Positions 8,734-19,025 are shown, numbered from the stretch's first letter. The stretch: DNA of 43,865 nucleotides from Dechloromonas sp. (GCA_028689015.1 JAQTXC010000022.1:1-43865); one strand, 5' to 3'. Notes: generated by a model from the letters alone, not told the origin. Numbers and translations: made by a program.

Positions 8734-9700
8734 ACGAACGCCCTTTCGCAGCCCGGGTGCGGCAGCGGATGCCGGCGCAACTCGCCGCCGGCCCGATGTG
8801 CCGATGGCGGCTGATGAGGCTGCACCGGCAGCCAAGCCGGTCAAGCGCAGCCCGCGTCCGGCGCCCGGTGGACGGGCGAATCGCGGCGCCGTCGGGCGCA
8901 ATGGCAAACCTGTGCCGGAAGGCAAGCCGGAGCGTCTGCAAAAAGTGCTGGCCCAGGCGGGCGTCGGTTCGCGTCGCGAAATGGAAGAATGGATCGTCGC
9001 CGGCCGGATTTCGGTCAATGGGGAGCTGGCCAAACTGGGCCAGTCCGTCTTGCCGACCGACAAGGTCAAAATTGGCGGTCGCCTGATCAATATCCGCTTT
9101 GCCGGCAGCGATCGTCTGCCGCGTGTGCTGATTTATCACAAGCCGGAAGGCGAAATCGTTTCACGTGATGATCCGGATGGTCGCCCCTCCGTATTCACGG
9201 CCTTGCCACGTATGCGGGCCGGACGTTGGATCAATGTTGGCCGTCTCGACTTCAATACCTCGGGCCTGTTGCTGTTTACGACCTCGGGTGACCTCGCTAA
9301 CCGCCTGATGCACCCGAGTTCGCAGTTGATGCGCGAGTACGCCGTCCGCGTGCTCGGCGAATTGACGCTGGATGCGCAGCACCAGTTGCTGAACGGTATC
9401 GAACTGGAGGATGGTCCGGCCAGTTTCTCGACCCTGCTTGATGCGGGTGGTGAAGGGGCGAATCGCTGGTATCGCGTCGGCTTGTTCGAAGGCCGCAATC
9501 GCGAAGTACGGCGTATGTTCGAGGCGGTGGGCTGCACCGTTAGTCGCCTGATCCGTGTTCGCTACGGCCCGTTTGCCTTGCCGCCGCAATTGAAGCGGGG
9601 CCGCTGTCAGGAATTGTCGGAAACCGAGGTCAAGTCGCTGATGAAGGCGCTGAAAGCCAGTGCTGTAGCGGCAGAAGACGTTCCCCCTCAGTCCGTTTAA
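8720..9700 (+). CDS. rluB: RluB-type 23S rRNA pseudouridine synthase
   Basis: Pseudouridine synthase of the RsuA/RluB/RluE group. After a basic, low-complexity N-terminus of about 70 residues there is an S4 RNA-binding domain ([21 protein letters not shown]). The catalytic domain has [14 protein letters not shown] with aspartate 177 as the catalytic residue, and [15 protein letters not shown]. Linkage to scpAB is common in proteobacteria and supports the RluB assignment over RsuA or RluE. The start overlaps the end of scpB by 14 bases. Confidence 0.92.
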   Translation: MKTNKRTPFRSPGAAADAGATRRRPDVPMAADEAAPAAKPVKRSPRPAPGGRANRGAVGRNGKPVPEGKPERLQKVLAQAGVGSRREMEEWIVAGRISVNGELAKLGQSVLPTDKVKIGGRLINIRFAGSDRLPRVLIYHKPEGEIVSRDDPDGRPSVFTALPRMRAGRWINVGRLDFNTSGLLLFTTSGDLANRLMHPSSQLMREYAVRVLGELTLDAQHQLLNGIELEDGPASFSTLLDAGGEGANRWYRVGLFEGRNREVRRMFEAVGCTVSRLIRVRYGPFALPPQLKRGRCQELSETEVKSLMKALKASAVAAEDVPPQSV

Positions 9701-9713
9701 GACGCGCGAGTCA

Positions 9714-9742
9714 TTTACCGGGAGAAACAAACCCGTTATAAT
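9714..9742 (+). promoter_or_regulatory. Predicted promoter of the rimP-nusA-infB operon
   Basis: TTTACC (9714-9719) and a perfect TATAAT (9737-9742) are 17 bases apart. The -10 lies in the loop of a perfect 17-bp inverted repeat, and the predicted start near 9749 lies within its right arm. Confidence 0.7.
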
Positions 9743-9762
9743 TCACGGGTTTGTTTCTCCCG
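9719..9762. repeat. Perfect 17-bp inverted repeat around the rimP promoter -10
   Basis: CGGGAGAAACAAACCCG (9719-9735) and its exact reverse complement (9746-9762) flank the 10-base loop TTATAATTCA. No T-run follows, so it is not a standard terminator. It could be a protein-binding site, a cruciform, or a hairpin made only in read-through RNA from rluB. Confidence 0.85.
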
Positions 9763-9787
9763 CCGTCTTTGGCGGGGCATCTTTTTC
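9759..9787 (+). terminator. Short GC hairpin plus T-run in the rimP leader
   Basis: CCCGCC (9759-9764) pairs with GGCGGG (9771-9776); after GCATC comes a short T-run (9782-9786). The left arm shares bases with the right arm of the 17-bp inverted repeat, so the two hairpins exclude one another in RNA. Weak as a terminator because the T-run is displaced. Confidence 0.4.
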
Positions 9788-9791
9788 TAGG

Positions 9792-9816
9792 ATGGGCGTT
9801 TCGCCCATTTTTTATT
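9792..9816 (+). terminator. Intrinsic terminator/attenuator just before rimP
   Basis: ATGGGCG (9792-9798), a TTT loop, then CGCCCAT (9802-9808) runs directly into TTTTTTATTT. It lies between the predicted promoter and the rimP start, so it would terminate a short leader RNA. Its place upstream of nusA suggests NusA-dependent attenuation (inferred). Confidence 0.8.
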
Positions 9817-9823
9817 TGTGGCC

Positions 9824-10264
9824 ATGGATTTAAATACGCTGCTGGAAACGACCGTAGTCGGTCTGGGTTATGAACTCGTGGATGTCGAGATGTCCCCCCG
9901 TGGGCGGACGATTCGCGTCTTTATCGATGTGCCGGACAAAGAGAGCGGTGTCGATGTCGAAGACTGCGCCAAGGTGTCCAATCAGTTGACGCGAGTTTTC
10001 GAAGTCGAAAACATCGATTTCGACCGGCTGGAAATCTCGTCGCCCGGCATGGATCGCGTGGTCAAAAAAGCGGCAGACTTTGAGCGTTTTGCCGGTCAGG
10101 ACATCCAGATCAAATTGCGCATTCCAGTTAATGGCCGGCGTAATTTTCAGGGTGAGCTGCTGGGTCACCAGGATGGCAAAGTGGGTCTGCGCCTCGAAAA
10201 AGATGATGTGGAACTCGAATATACCAATATCGAAAAGGCACGTCTGGTGCCGCGATTCGACTGA
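9824..10264 (+). CDS. rimP: Ribosome maturation factor RimP
   Basis: RimP helps assemble the 30S ribosomal subunit. The 146-residue product shows VVGLGYELVDVEMSPRGRTIRVFID, then DVEDCAKVSNQL and LEISSPGMDRVVKKAADFERF, the family signature. I prefer ATG 9824; an in-frame GTG at 9818 is possible. No clear ribosome-binding sequence is present, because the start follows the attenuator's T-run almost directly. It heads the classic rimP-nusA-infB-rbfA-truB cluster. Confidence 0.95.
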   Translation: MDLNTLLETTVVGLGYELVDVEMSPRGRTIRVFIDVPDKESGVDVEDCAKVSNQLTRVFEVENIDFDRLEISSPGMDRVVKKAADFERFAGQDIQIKLRIPVNGRRNFQGELLGHQDGKVGLRLEKDDVELEYTNIEKARLVPRFD

Positions 10265-10285
10265 AGGACTAGGAGGTTTTAGCCC

Positions 10286-11758
10286 ATGAGCCGTGAAATG
10301 TTGCTGCTGGTCGATGCACTGGCCCGCGAAAAGAATGTCAGCAAGGAAATCGTATTTGGTGCCCTTGAACTGGCGCTTGCCTCCGCAACCAAAAAGCGTA
10401 TCAACGACGAAGCCGAAGTGCGGGTGTCGATTGATCGCCAGACCGGTCACTTCGAATCGTTCCGTCGCTGGCATGTGGTTGCTGACGATGCGTATGTTAA
10501 CGAGTTCCTGGAAATTCCCTTGTCTGAAGCGCGCAAGGATGATTCGGAAGTCGAACTCGACGAATATCTGGAAGAAACCCTGGAGCCGATCGATTTTGGC
10601 CGGATTGGCGCGCAGGCGGCCAAGCAGGTTATCTTGCAGAAAATTCGTGATGCCGAGCGCGAGCAGATCCTGAATGATTTTCTGGATCGCAAGGAACATG
10701 TCATCTCAGGCGCCATCAAGCGCATGGAGCGGGGCAATGCCATCATCGAAGCCGGCAAAATGGAAGCTGTGCTGCCGCGAGATCAGATGATCCCCAAGGA
10801 AAATCTGCGCGTTGGTGATCGCATCAAGGCGTATTTGCTGCGTATCGATCGGAACGCCCGTGGCCCGCAGATCATTCTGTCGCGGACAGCGCCGGAGTTC
10901 GTGATCAAGTTGTTCGATATTGAAGTCCCGGAGATTTCCGATGAATTGATGGAATTGAAAGCCTGCGCCCGCGATCCGGGTTTGCGCGCCAAGATCGCCG
11001 TCAAGTCGAATGATCCGCGGATTGACCCGATCGGCACTTGCGTCGGTCTGCGCGGTTCGCGTGTGACGGCAGTTCGTAACGAAATCGGCGGTGAGAACAT
11101 CGACATCGTGCTGTGGTCGGCCGATCCGGCACAGTTCGTCATCGGTGCCTTGTCGCCGGCTGAAGTGTCGTCGATTGTCGTCGATGAAGAAAAGCACGCG
11201 ATGGATGTGGTGGTCGATGATGACAACCTCGCCATCGCCATCGGACGCAATGGGCAGAATGTTCGCCTGGCCTCCGAATTGACCGGCTGGTCCATCAATC
11301 TGATGACCCAGGATGAGTCGGCCAAGAAAGCTGAAGCCGAATACGCGGTGACGCGTGTCGTCTTCATGGAAAAGCTGGATATCGATGAAGAGTTGGCCGA
11401 CCTGCTGATTGAGGAAGGTTTCTCGACGCTGGAAGAGGTGGCCTATGTGCCGCTGGCCGAGATGCTGGAAATCGATGGTCTGGATGAAGAAATTGTTAAT
11501 GAATTGCGTAACCGCGCACGCAATGTTCTGCTGACCGAAGCCATCGTCACCGAAGAAAAGCTGGAAAGCGTTTCTGAGGATTTGATCGGTCTGGAAGGAA
11601 TGAGCAAAGAGTTGGCTGCAAGTCTGGCGGAACACGATGTCAAAACGCGCGATGACCTCGCCGAGCTGGCTGTTGATGAACTCATGGAAATGACCGGCAT
11701 CGACGAAGCGCGTGCCAAGGAAATCATTCTGAAGGCACGAGCTCACTGGTTCGAGTGA
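10286..11758 (+). CDS. nusA: Transcription termination/antitermination factor NusA
   Basis: NusA binds RNA polymerase and modulates pausing, intrinsic and Rho-dependent termination, and antitermination. The 490-residue length is close to the 495 of E. coli NusA. The N-terminal domain begins [21 protein letters not shown]; an S1 domain is near residues 135-200, the KH domains include [21 protein letters not shown] and [18 protein letters not shown], and two acidic helix-hairpin-helix repeats end the protein, as in gammaproteobacteria. A strong ribosome-binding sequence TAGGAGG precedes the start. The leader terminator upstream of rimP may be a target of its own product. Confidence 0.98.
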   Translation: MSREMLLLVDALAREKNVSKEIVFGALELALASATKKRINDEAEVRVSIDRQTGHFESFRRWHVVADDAYVNEFLEIPLSEARKDDSEVELDEYLEETLEPIDFGRIGAQAAKQVILQKIRDAEREQILNDFLDRKEHVISGAIKRMERGNAIIEAGKMEAVLPRDQMIPKENLRVGDRIKAYLLRIDRNARGPQIILSRTAPEFVIKLFDIEVPEISDELMELKACARDPGLRAKIAVKSNDPRIDPIGTCVGLRGSRVTAVRNEIGGENIDIVLWSADPAQFVIGALSPAEVSSIVVDEEKHAMDVVVDDDNLAIAIGRNGQNVRLASELTGWSINLMTQDESAKKAEAEYAVTRVVFMEKLDIDEELADLLIEEGFSTLEEVAYVPLAEMLEIDGLDEEIVNELRNRARNVLLTEAIVTEEKLESVSEDLIGLEGMSKELAASLAEHDVKTRDDLAELAVDELMEMTGIDEARAKEIILKARAHWFE

Positions 11759-11773
11759 GCAGGAGGTAGCGAT

Positions 11774-14569
11774 ATGTCTGCAACAACCGTTTCACAATTT
11801 GCCGTAGAACTCAAAATGCCGGTGGCGGCCCTGCTCGAGCAGCTGGGCAAAGCCGGCGTGAGCAAGGTCGGTGGCAGCGATACGCTGACTGACCAAGATA
11901 AAACGCATCTGCTTGATTATCTGCGGCGCTCCCATGGCGATTCCGAAGCCAAGAACAAGATCACCCTGATGCGCAAGCAGACCTCGGAGATTCGGGCGAC
12001 CGACTCGCATGGTCGTGCCCGGACCGTTCAGGTGGAAGTGCGCAAGAAGCGCGTACTGGTCAAGCGTGAAGCCGGGGAGCATCCGGCGGCCGATCAGGCC
12101 CTTGATCATGCCGCTGAGCAGGACGACGATTTGCCGCTTGAAGCGCTGGATCAAGATTTGCCGATGGAAGCTGTGGTCGAACTCGTGCCCGAGCCGGTGG
12201 TCGAATTAGTGCCGGAGCCGCTTCCCCCCGAGCCCGAGCCCGAGCCGGTGCCAGAACCCGAGCCGGTCGCCGAGCCAGTCGTTGAGGCCGAGCCGGTGAG
12301 CGAAGTCGCCAACGAGGCGCCTGTCGCTGAAACTCAGCCGACCCCGGAACCCGTGGTTCGGCCAGCTCCGCTCAGTCGGGCAGCCATCATTGGTGAAAAG
12401 GAACTGAAGTCACGTGAAGAAGAGGCGCGTCGCTTTAATCGTCTGCGCGAGATTCAAGAACGTGAACTGAAAGAAAAGCAGGCTCGTGAAGCAGCCCTGG
12501 TTCGCATGCGCCAGCAGGCCGAGGCCGCAGCTGTTGTTGCCAAGGAAGCCGAGGTGGCCAAGCAGCAAGCGGCGGCTCAGGCTAAAACGGGCGATGCCAC
12601 GCCCGAAAAAGGTACTCTGCACAAGCGGCCGGATGCGGTTGGCAAGAAGGGCGAGAAGGGTCGCAATGCCGATGAAGGCAAAAAGAAGGGTGGCCTGAAG
12701 ACGCGTGGCGCCGATGTGGGTACCGGTTGGAAGGATGGTCGCCACGGCCACAAAAAATCGAGCAAGACTGACGATGGTCAAGGCAGCTTCCAGGCGCCGA
12801 CCGAGCCGGTGGTGCGCGAAGTGCACATTCCGGAAACCATTTCGGTGTCCGATCTGGCGCACAAGATGGCGATCAAGGCGACAGAAATCATCAAGACAAT
12901 GATGAAAATGGGCTCCATGGTCACCATCAATCAGGTGCTGGATCAGGAAACCGCCATGATCGTGGTCGAGGAAATGGGCCACAAGGCCCTGGCGGCCAAG
13001 TTGGATGATCCGGATGCCTTCCTGGTTGAAGACAGTGTTGAGCATAAAGATGTGCCGCTTGAGCACCGAGCCCCGGTCGTTACTGTCATGGGTCACGTCG
13101 ACCATGGCAAGACCTCGCTGCTCGACCACATCCGTCGTGCCAAGGTCGCTTCAGGTGAAGCTGGCGGCATTACCCAGCATATCGGCGCTTACCACGTTGA
13201 GACTGAAGGCGGCATGATCACCTTCCTCGACACTCCGGGCCACGAAGCGTTTACGGCGATGCGGGCGCGCGGCGCCAAGGCGACCGACATCGTCATTCTG
13301 GTGGTGGCGGCGGACGACGGCGTGATGCCGCAGACCAAGGAAGCCATCCACCATGCCAAGGCGGCCGGTGTGCCGCTGGTGGTCGCCATTAACAAGATGG
13401 ACAAACCGGATGCCAATCCAGATCGAGTCAAGCAGGAACTAGTCGCTGAAGGCGTTATTCCGGAAGAGTACGGCGGCGATTCACCCTTCGTGCCGGTCTC
13501 GGCCAAGAAGGGAACCGGCATTGATGACCTGCTCGAACAGGTGCTATTGCAAGCCGAAGTGCTGGAACTGACGGCGCAGAAGGATGCGCCGGCCAAAGGC
13601 TTGATCATCGAAGCGCGTCTCGACAAGGGGCGTGGTGCGGTGGCCACGATGCTGGTTTTGTCGGGCACCTTGAAACGAGGCGATGTCGTGCTGGCCGGCC
13701 AGGTCTTTGGTCGTGTCCGCGCCATGCTGGACGAGAATGGCAAGCCGATCAACGAAGCCGGGCCGTCGATTCCGGTCGAGATTCTTGGCTTGTCGGATGT
13801 GCCGGCCGCAGGTGAAGAAGCCATCGTTCTGACCGACGAGAAGAAGGCGCGTGAAATCGCCCTGTTCCGTCAAGGAAAGTTCCGCGATGTCAAACTAGCC
13901 AAGCAACAGGCCGCCAAGCTCGAGAACATGTTCCAGCAGATGGAAGAGGGCGAGGTCAAGACCCTGCCGCTCATCATCAAGGCCGACGTGCAAGGTTCGC
14001 AGGAAGCTCTGGTTCATGCCCTGCAGAAGCTGTCGACCGAGGAAGTTCGGGTCAACGTTATTCACGGTGCCGTTGGTGCGATCAGCGAATCCGACGTCAA
14101 TCTGGCGCAGGCTTCGGGTGCGGTCATCATCGGCTTCAATACCCGGGCGGATGCGGGTGCCCGCAAGGTGGCAGAAACCTTCGAAGTGGATATTCGTTAC
14201 TACAACGTGATCTATGACGCGGTCGACGAGGTCAAGGCCGCACTTTCCGGCATGTTGTCGCCGGAAAAGCGCGAGCAGGTCACCGGGATGGTCGAAATTC
14301 GTCAGGTGTTCAACATTTCCAAGGTGGGCGCCATTGCCGGCTGTTATGTCCTGGAAGGTTTCATCAAGCGTGCTTCGCGGGTTCGTCTCATCCGCAACAA
14401 CGTCGTGCAGTGGGACGGCGAGCTCGACTCGCTCAAGCGCTTCAAGGACGATGTCAAGGAAGTGCGTTCCAACTTCGAGTGTGGTTTGTCGCTGCGTGGT
14501 ACCAACGACATCCATGAAGGCGATCAGCTCGAAGCCTATGAAATCCAGGAAGTGGCGCGTTCGCTGTAA
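11774..14569 (+). CDS. infB: Translation initiation factor IF-2
   Basis: IF-2 is the GTPase that brings initiator tRNA to the ribosome. The 931-residue protein has an N-terminal IF2_N domain, a variable linker with Glu-Pro repeats (about residues 137-180) and long Lys/Glu/Arg helices, a second IF2_N segment ([17 protein letters not shown]), then the G domain. GHVDHGKT is at residues 440-447, DTPGHEAF and NKMD follow. The C-terminal domains end with [22 protein letters not shown] precedes the ATG, and the stop overlaps the rbfA start (TAATG). Confidence 0.98.
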   Translation: MSATTVSQFAVELKMPVAALLEQLGKAGVSKVGGSDTLTDQDKTHLLDYLRRSHGDSEAKNKITLMRKQTSEIRATDSHGRARTVQVEVRKKRVLVKREAGEHPAADQALDHAAEQDDDLPLEALDQDLPMEAVVELVPEPVVELVPEPLPPEPEPEPVPEPEPVAEPVVEAEPVSEVANEAPVAETQPTPEPVVRPAPLSRAAIIGEKELKSREEEARRFNRLREIQERELKEKQAREAALVRMRQQAEAAAVVAKEAEVAKQQAAAQAKTGDATPEKGTLHKRPDAVGKKGEKGRNADEGKKKGGLKTRGADVGTGWKDGRHGHKKSSKTDDGQGSFQAPTEPVVREVHIPETISVSDLAHKMAIKATEIIKTMMKMGSMVTINQVLDQETAMIVVEEMGHKALAAKLDDPDAFLVEDSVEHKDVPLEHRAPVVTVMGHVDHGKTSLLDHIRRAKVASGEAGGITQHIGAYHVETEGGMITFLDTPGHEAFTAMRARGAKATDIVILVVAADDGVMPQTKEAIHHAKAAGVPLVVAINKMDKPDANPDRVKQELVAEGVIPEEYGGDSPFVPVSAKKGTGIDDLLEQVLLQAEVLELTAQKDAPAKGLIIEARLDKGRGAVATMLVLSGTLKRGDVVLAGQVFGRVRAMLDENGKPINEAGPSIPVEILGLSDVPAAGEEAIVLTDEKKAREIALFRQGKFRDVKLAKQQAAKLENMFQQMEEGEVKTLPLIIKADVQGSQEALVHALQKLSTEEVRVNVIHGAVGAISESDVNLAQASGAVIIGFNTRADAGARKVAETFEVDIRYYNVIYDAVDEVKAALSGMLSPEKREQVTGMVEIRQVFNISKVGAIAGCYVLEGFIKRASRVRLIRNNVVQWDGELDSLKRFKDDVKEVRSNFECGLSLRGTNDIHEGDQLEAYEIQEVARSL

Positions 14570-14949
14570 TGAAAAAAAAGCAGTCCAGAGGTTTTCAACG
14601 GAGTGATCGGGTCGCGGAGCAGGTTCGCCGCGACCTGGCCGACCTGATTCGCAGTGAACTGAAAGACCCTCGGGTAGGCATGATCAGCCTGACCAGTGTC
14701 GAACTGACACCGGATTACGCCCACGCCAAGGTGTTTTTTGCCACTCTCAAGCCCGAGCATCTGCCGGAAATCGAGCAGGGATTGAAGCGGGCGGCAGGTT
14801 TTCTGCGTCGCGAGCTAGGGCGGCGGATTCACATCCACACCCTGCCGGAACTTCATTTCATCTATGACGCCTCAATTGAGCGGGGTGCCAGCCTGAGTTT
14901 GTTGATTGATGAAGCCAATGCGCTGAGCGATCAAACGCCAGACGCTTAG
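14569..14949 (+). CDS. rbfA: 30S ribosome-binding factor RbfA
   Basis: RbfA is a small KH-type protein needed for late 30S subunit maturation and cold adaptation. The 126-residue product has [20 protein letters not shown], then [24 protein letters not shown] and the C-terminal [20 protein letters not shown], all typical. The start overlaps the infB stop by one base, suggesting translational coupling. Confidence 0.97.
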   Translation: MKKKQSRGFQRSDRVAEQVRRDLADLIRSELKDPRVGMISLTSVELTPDYAHAKVFFATLKPEHLPEIEQGLKRAAGFLRRELGRRIHIHTLPELHFIYDASIERGASLSLLIDEANALSDQTPDA

Positions 14950-14958
14950 GCCGCACAG

Positions 14959-15861
14959 ATGCAAACACGGGTAAAAAAGGTCTGGCAACAGGTCGATGGC
15001 GTACTGTTGCTCGATAAGGCCATCGGCATGACCTCGAATGACGCGCTGCAAAAGGCGCGTCGTTTGTTTTCAGCGGCCAAAGGCGGCCATACCGGCACCC
15101 TGGACCCGCTAGCGACGGGTTTGTTACCGCTGTGTTTTGGTGAAGCCACCAAGTTTTCGGCCGACTTGCTTGATGCCGATAAAACCTATGAGGCCGAGCT
15201 GCGTCTCGGTGCCGTGACGGATACCGGTGATGCCGAAGGGCAGGTGATTGCGACGGCCGCGGTCGACGTCGAGCAAGCGGCCATTTCTGCGCTGCTGCCG
15301 CGCTTTACCGGCGCGATTGAACAAGTGCCGCCGATGTATTCGGCGCTCAAGCGCGATGGTCGTCCGCTTTATGAACTAGCGCGGCAGGGGATCGTGGTTG
15401 ATCGTGCCGCACGGGCAATTACCATCCACGCCCTGGATTGTCTGGAGTTTTCCGGGCAACGCCTGGTGTTACGCGTGGCGTGCAGCAAAGGGACTTACAT
15501 CCGTGTGCTGGCGGCAGACATCGGTCAGGCGCTGGGTTGTGGTGCGCATCTGACGGCGTTGCGCCGGACGCGGGTCGCATCCCTGACGCTGGCGTCGGCG
15601 GTGACGCTGGCTCAACTTGAGCAGTTGGGCGAAACGGAACGCCTGGCTTGCCTGCAGCCTGTCGACGCTTTGCTGCATACCCTGCCGCGTGTCGATTTGG
15701 CTGCTGAAGCTGCCCAGCGCTTCCAGCATGGCAATCCGGTTGATATGCCCGCAGGCCTGAATGGCAAGGTACGGGTTTATGTAGACGGGCGTCTGGCCGG
15801 TCTGGGCGAACCAGGAAGGGAAGGGCGTTTGTGGCCCAAACGCCTGGTGCAACTGGCCTGA
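14959..15861 (+). CDS. truB: tRNA pseudouridine(55) synthase
   Basis: TruB makes pseudouridine 55 in the T loop of tRNAs. The 300-residue protein carries the catalytic motif [13 protein letters not shown] with aspartate 49, matching Asp48 of E. coli Tru[16 protein letters not shown] near the N-terminus and [17 protein letters not shown] are also family-typical. It begins nine bases after rbfA. The rpsO promoter starts eight bases after its stop codon. Confidence 0.97.
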   Translation: MQTRVKKVWQQVDGVLLLDKAIGMTSNDALQKARRLFSAAKGGHTGTLDPLATGLLPLCFGEATKFSADLLDADKTYEAELRLGAVTDTGDAEGQVIATAAVDVEQAAISALLPRFTGAIEQVPPMYSALKRDGRPLYELARQGIVVDRAARAITIHALDCLEFSGQRLVLRVACSKGTYIRVLAADIGQALGCGAHLTALRRTRVASLTLASAVTLAQLEQLGETERLACLQPVDALLHTLPRVDLAAEAAQRFQHGNPVDMPAGLNGKVRVYVDGRLAGLGEPGREGRLWPKRLVQLA

Positions 15862-15865
15862 TTGC

Positions 15866-15874
15866 TGTTATAAT
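15866..15874 (+). promoter_or_regulatory. Extended -10 promoter of rpsO
   Basis: TGTTATAAT (15866-15874) is an extended -10 with a perfect TATAAT. No good -35 is visible 16-18 bases upstream, which extended -10 promoters can tolerate. The resulting leader of about 80 bases contains a small hairpin (TTTCGC/GCGAAA, 15883-15899), of interest because S15 often regulates its own mRNA. Confidence 0.65.
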
Positions 15875-15961
15875 CCGCCGCTTTCGCATGTCGCGAAAAA
15901 TGAATTGGCGTCTGCTCTATCAAACTGGGGCGGCGTCGTTTTTATTGAAAGAGAGTTTGAC

Positions 15962-16231
15962 ATGGCATTGACCACTGAATTCAAGGCCGGCGTTGTCGCC
16001 GAATACCAGCAAGCCAAGGGCGACACGGGTTCCCCGGAAGTCCAGATCGCGCTGCTGACCGCCCGCATCACCGACCTGATGCCGCACTTCAAGGAGCATA
16101 AAAAGGATCACCACTCCCGTCGTGGCCTTTTGCACCTGGTGTCGCAGCGTCGTAAGCTGCTTGACTACCTGAAGGGCAAGGACGTTGATCGTTATCGCAC
16201 CCTGATTACCCGTCTGGGTCTGCGGAAGTAA
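15962..16231 (+). CDS. rpsO: 30S ribosomal protein S15
   Basis: S15 binds 16S rRNA early in 30S assembly. The 89-residue length is standard. [40 protein letters not shown] and [12 protein letters not shown] are characteristic. ATG 15962 is preceded by a purine-rich GAAAGAGAG; an in-frame ATG at 15905 would add 19 unrelated residues and is rejected. It has its own promoter upstream and a strong terminator downstream, followed by pnp as in many proteobacteria. Confidence 0.98.
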   Translation: MALTTEFKAGVVAEYQQAKGDTGSPEVQIALLTARITDLMPHFKEHKKDHHSRRGLLHLVSQRRKLLDYLKGKDVDRYRTLITRLGLRK

Positions 16232-16248
16232 GCCAGACCAAGGCAGGC

Positions 16249-16285
16249 AAAAAGCGGCCCGGAAAACTCCCGGCCGCTTTTTTGT
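16249..16285 (+). terminator. Rho-independent terminator after rpsO
   Basis: AAAAAGCGGCC (16249-16259) pairs with GGCCGCTTTTT (16272-16282) and leads into a T-run. It separates rpsO from pnp. Confidence 0.92.
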
Positions 16286-16360
16286 TTTTGTTGTGTCGTT
16301 GTTTATATCGTTGTAACGCGTTGTTATTGTTGTTGTTTATTGTGAGAGTGAAAGGAAGTT

Positions 16361-18496
16361 ATGTTTAATGTCGTGAAAAAGACCTTCGCCTATGGTGCGC
16401 ATCAAGTCACCATTGAAACTGGCGAAGTCGCCCGCCAGGCGGGTGGTGCTGTGCTCGTTTCCATGGAAGAAACTGTGGTTCTGGTCACCGTTGTCGCCGC
16501 CAAGAATGCCAAGCCAGGTCAGGATTTCTTCCCGCTGACCGTTGATTACCAGGAAAAAACCTACGCTGCCGGTCGTATCCCCGGTGGCTTCTTCAAGCGC
16601 GAAGGCCGTCCTTCCGAAAAGGAAACTCTGACCTGCCGCCTGATCGACCGTCCGATCCGCCCGCTATTCCCGGAAGGCTTCTACAACGAAGTCCAGGTCA
16701 TCGCTACCGTGATGTCGCTGAACCCGGAAGTTGATTCCGATATCCCGGCCCTGATCGGCGCTTCCGCCGCTCTGGCCATCTCCGGTGTGCCGTTCAACGG
16801 CCCGATCGGTGCTGCCCGCGTCGGTTACATCGACGGCCAGTACGTTCTGTGCCCGACCCTGAGCCAGCTTAAGTCCAGCCAGCTCGACCTCGTCGTCGCC
16901 GGTACCGAAGCCGCTGTGCTGATGGTTGAATCCGAAGCCGACCAGTTGTCCGAAGAAATCATGCTCGGCGCCGTCGTTTTTGGTCACACCGAAATGCAGA
17001 AGGCGATCAACGCCATCAACGAACTGGTCGAAGAAGCCGGCAAGCCGGAATGGGAATGGCAAGCTGCACCGAAGGACGAAGCGCTGGTCGCCAGCCTGAC
17101 CGCCTTGGTTGGTGCCAAGCTCGAAGAAGCCTACAACATCACCGTCAAGCAAACGCGTAGCCAGGCCGTCAAGGTCATCCGCGCCGAAGCGGTCGCTGCG
17201 CTGTGTACCGGCGCTGAAGGCGCGCCCGACGAAAACACCGTCGGCAACCTGTTCCACGAAATCGAAGCTTCCATCGTTCGCGGCCGCATCCTGAGTGGTG
17301 CACCGCGTATCGACGGTCGCGACACGCGCACCGTGCGTCCGATCACCATGCGCTCCGGCGTTCTGCCGCGCACCCATGGCTCGGCCCTGTTTACCCGTGG
17401 TGAAACCCAGGCACTGGCTGTTGCCACGCTCGGTACCAACCGCGACGAGCAGATCATTGATGCGCTGGCTGGCGAATACCGCGATCGCTTCATGCTGCAC
17501 TACAACATGCCTCCGTACGCCACCGGCGAATGTGGTCGCGTCGGTACGCCGAAGCGTCGCGAAATCGGTCACGGTCGTTTGGCCAAGCGCGCGCTGCTCG
17601 CCGTGCTGCCGAAGCCGGAAGATTTCTCCTACTCGATGCGTCTGGTCTCGGAAATCACCGAATCCAACGGTTCCTCTTCCATGGCTTCCGTTTGCGGCGG
17701 CTGTCTGGCCCTGCTGGACGCCGGTGTGCCGCTCAAGGCGCACGTTGCTGGTATCGCCATGGGTCTGATCAAGGACGGCAACCGTTTCGCCGTGCTGACC
17801 GATATCCTGGGCGACGAAGATCACCTCGGCGACATGGACTTCAAGGTAGCGGGTTCAACGACCGGTATCACCGCGCTGCAGATGGATATCAAGATCCAGG
17901 GCATCACCAAGGAAATCATGCAGGTGGCACTGGCTCAGGCCAAGGATGCCCGCATCCATATCCTGAATCTGATGCAGGAAGCTGCTGCCGGCCCGCGTGA
18001 AGAAATGTCGGCTTACGCACCGCGTCTGTACACCTTCAAGATCAATCCGGAAAAGATCCGTGACGTCATCGGCAAGGGCGGTGCAGTGATCCGTGCCCTG
18101 ACCGAAGAAACCGGCACCACGATCGACATTCAGGACGACGGCACGATCACCATTGCCTCCAGCAGCGGTGAAGCCGCCGCCGCCGCCCGTGCCCGCATCG
18201 ATGCGATCACGGCAGAAGTCGAAATCGGCAAGATCTACGAAGGTACGGTCCTGAAGATTCTTGATTTCGGCGCGATTGTTTCCGTGCTGCCGGGCAAGGA
18301 TGGTCTGCTGCACATTTCCCAGATCGCTCAGGAACGTGTCAACAAGGTCGAAGACTACGTCAAGGAAGGCCAGATCGTTCGCGTCAAGGTTCTGGAAACT
18401 GACGACCGTGGTCGCGTCAAGCTGTCGATGAAGGCCGTTGCTGCCGAAGAGGCTGCCGCCCAACCGCAAGCCGCTGCGCAGCAAGCGCCGCAGTAA
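16361..18496 (+). CDS. pnp: Polyribonucleotide nucleotidyltransferase (PNPase)
   Basis: PNPase degrades RNA from the 3' end using phosphate and is a degradosome partner. The 711-residue protein has two RNase PH-like domains ([22 protein letters not shown] and [14 protein letters not shown] near the start; [19 protein letters not shown] [18 protein letters not shown] in the second), then KH ([21 protein letters not shown]) and S1 ([30 protein letters not shown]) domains, and a Gln/Ala-rich tail. AAAGGAAG precedes the ATG. Its leader is unusually G/T-rich and nearly free of C and A. Confidence 0.98.
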   Translation: MFNVVKKTFAYGAHQVTIETGEVARQAGGAVLVSMEETVVLVTVVAAKNAKPGQDFFPLTVDYQEKTYAAGRIPGGFFKREGRPSEKETLTCRLIDRPIRPLFPEGFYNEVQVIATVMSLNPEVDSDIPALIGASAALAISGVPFNGPIGAARVGYIDGQYVLCPTLSQLKSSQLDLVVAGTEAAVLMVESEADQLSEEIMLGAVVFGHTEMQKAINAINELVEEAGKPEWEWQAAPKDEALVASLTALVGAKLEEAYNITVKQTRSQAVKVIRAEAVAALCTGAEGAPDENTVGNLFHEIEASIVRGRILSGAPRIDGRDTRTVRPITMRSGVLPRTHGSALFTRGETQALAVATLGTNRDEQIIDALAGEYRDRFMLHYNMPPYATGECGRVGTPKRREIGHGRLAKRALLAVLPKPEDFSYSMRLVSEITESNGSSSMASVCGGCLALLDAGVPLKAHVAGIAMGLIKDGNRFAVLTDILGDEDHLGDMDFKVAGSTTGITALQMDIKIQGITKEIMQVALAQAKDARIHILNLMQEAAAGPREEMSAYAPRLYTFKINPEKIRDVIGKGGAVIRALTEETGTTIDIQDDGTITIASSSGEAAAAARARIDAITAEVEIGKIYEGTVLKILDFGAIVSVLPGKDGLLHISQIAQERVNKVEDYVKEGQIVRVKVLETDDRGRVKLSMKAVAAEEAAAQPQAAAQQAPQ

Positions 18497-18507
18497 TTGC
18501 TACCACA

Positions 18508-18560
18508 GGCGCTTCCGGGCGCCTTGGCTATGAAAAAGGGCACCTTCGGGTGCCCTTTTT
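18508..18560. terminator. Hairpin and bidirectional terminator between pnp and dksA
   Basis: A first hairpin AGGCGC-TTCCGG-GCGCCT (18508-18525) is followed by a strong terminator: AAAAAGGGCACC (18533-18544), TTCG loop, GGTGCCCTTTTT (18549-18560). Flanking A and T runs make it work on both strands, for pnp and for convergent dksA. Confidence 0.93.
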
Positions 18561-18582
18561 GCGGTCAACCGCCGTTGACCGT
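18561..18582. repeat. Inverted pair of the GCGGTC(A/G)AC motif
   Basis: GCGGTCAAC and GTTGACCGT face each other across CGCC, giving perfect 8-bp arms (CGGTCAAC/GTTGACCG). It directly follows the pnp terminator T-run. See the findings on the dispersed motif. Confidence 0.8.
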
Positions 18583-18599
18583 AAGAATTGCCATGGCGA

Positions 18600-19025
18600 T
18601 TATTTCGCCATTTGTTTTTCTTTCATTTCATCCAAAGTTTTGCAGTCAATGCACAGGGTCGCCGTCGGGCGAGCTTCCAAACGCTTGATGCCGATCTCGA
18701 CACCGCACTTGTCGCAGAAGCCGTAGTCACCACTGTCGATACGCCCCAGCGTTTCGTCGATTTTTTTGATCAACTTGCGCTCACGGTCACGATTGCGCAG
18801 TTCGATCGCCATGTCGGTTTCCTGGCTGGCTCGGTCGTTAGGGTCGGCAAATACCGTCGCTTCGTCTTGCATGGTGTGCACGGTGCGGTCGATGTCCTCG
18901 CCAAGCTCCTTCTTCACCGCTTCGAGCATCTTTCTGAAGTGGGCAAGTTGCTTGTTGCTCATGTACTCCTCACCAGCCTTGGGCTCGTAAGGTGCGAAAT
19001 GTTTGTGGAGCAGGTCTTCTGCCAT
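18600..19025 (-). CDS. dksA: RNA polymerase-binding transcription factor DksA
   Basis: DksA binds in the secondary channel of RNA polymerase and works with ppGpp in the stringent response. The coiled-coil region has HTMQDEATVFADPNDRASQE, with the DxxDxA-type tip (ADPNDRA), and the zinc finger shows CDKCG and CIDC. From ATG 19025 the product has 141 residues. An in-frame ATG at 19088 would add 21 residues unlike the family; neither start has a good ribosome-binding sequence. It converges on pnp and shares its terminator. Confidence 0.95.
   Translation of the reverse strand: MAEDLLHKHFAPYEPKAGEEYMSNKQLAHFRKMLEAVKKELGEDIDRTVHTMQDEATVFADPNDRASQETDMAIELRNRDRERKLIKKIDETLGRIDSGDYGFCDKCGVEIGIKRLEARPTATLCIDCKTLDEMKEKQMAK

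Noticed and set aside
10706..11746. 346-codon open frame opposite nusA
   Set aside because: Shadow; the plus-strand frame has S1, KH and repeat domains.
12180..12310. Glu-Pro codon repeats that look like a tandem DNA repeat
   Set aside because: In frame within the IF-2 linker, a region known to vary in length and composition; not a separate repeat element.
16664..17824. 386-codon open frame opposite pnp
   Set aside because: Shadow of PNPase; no recognisable domain.
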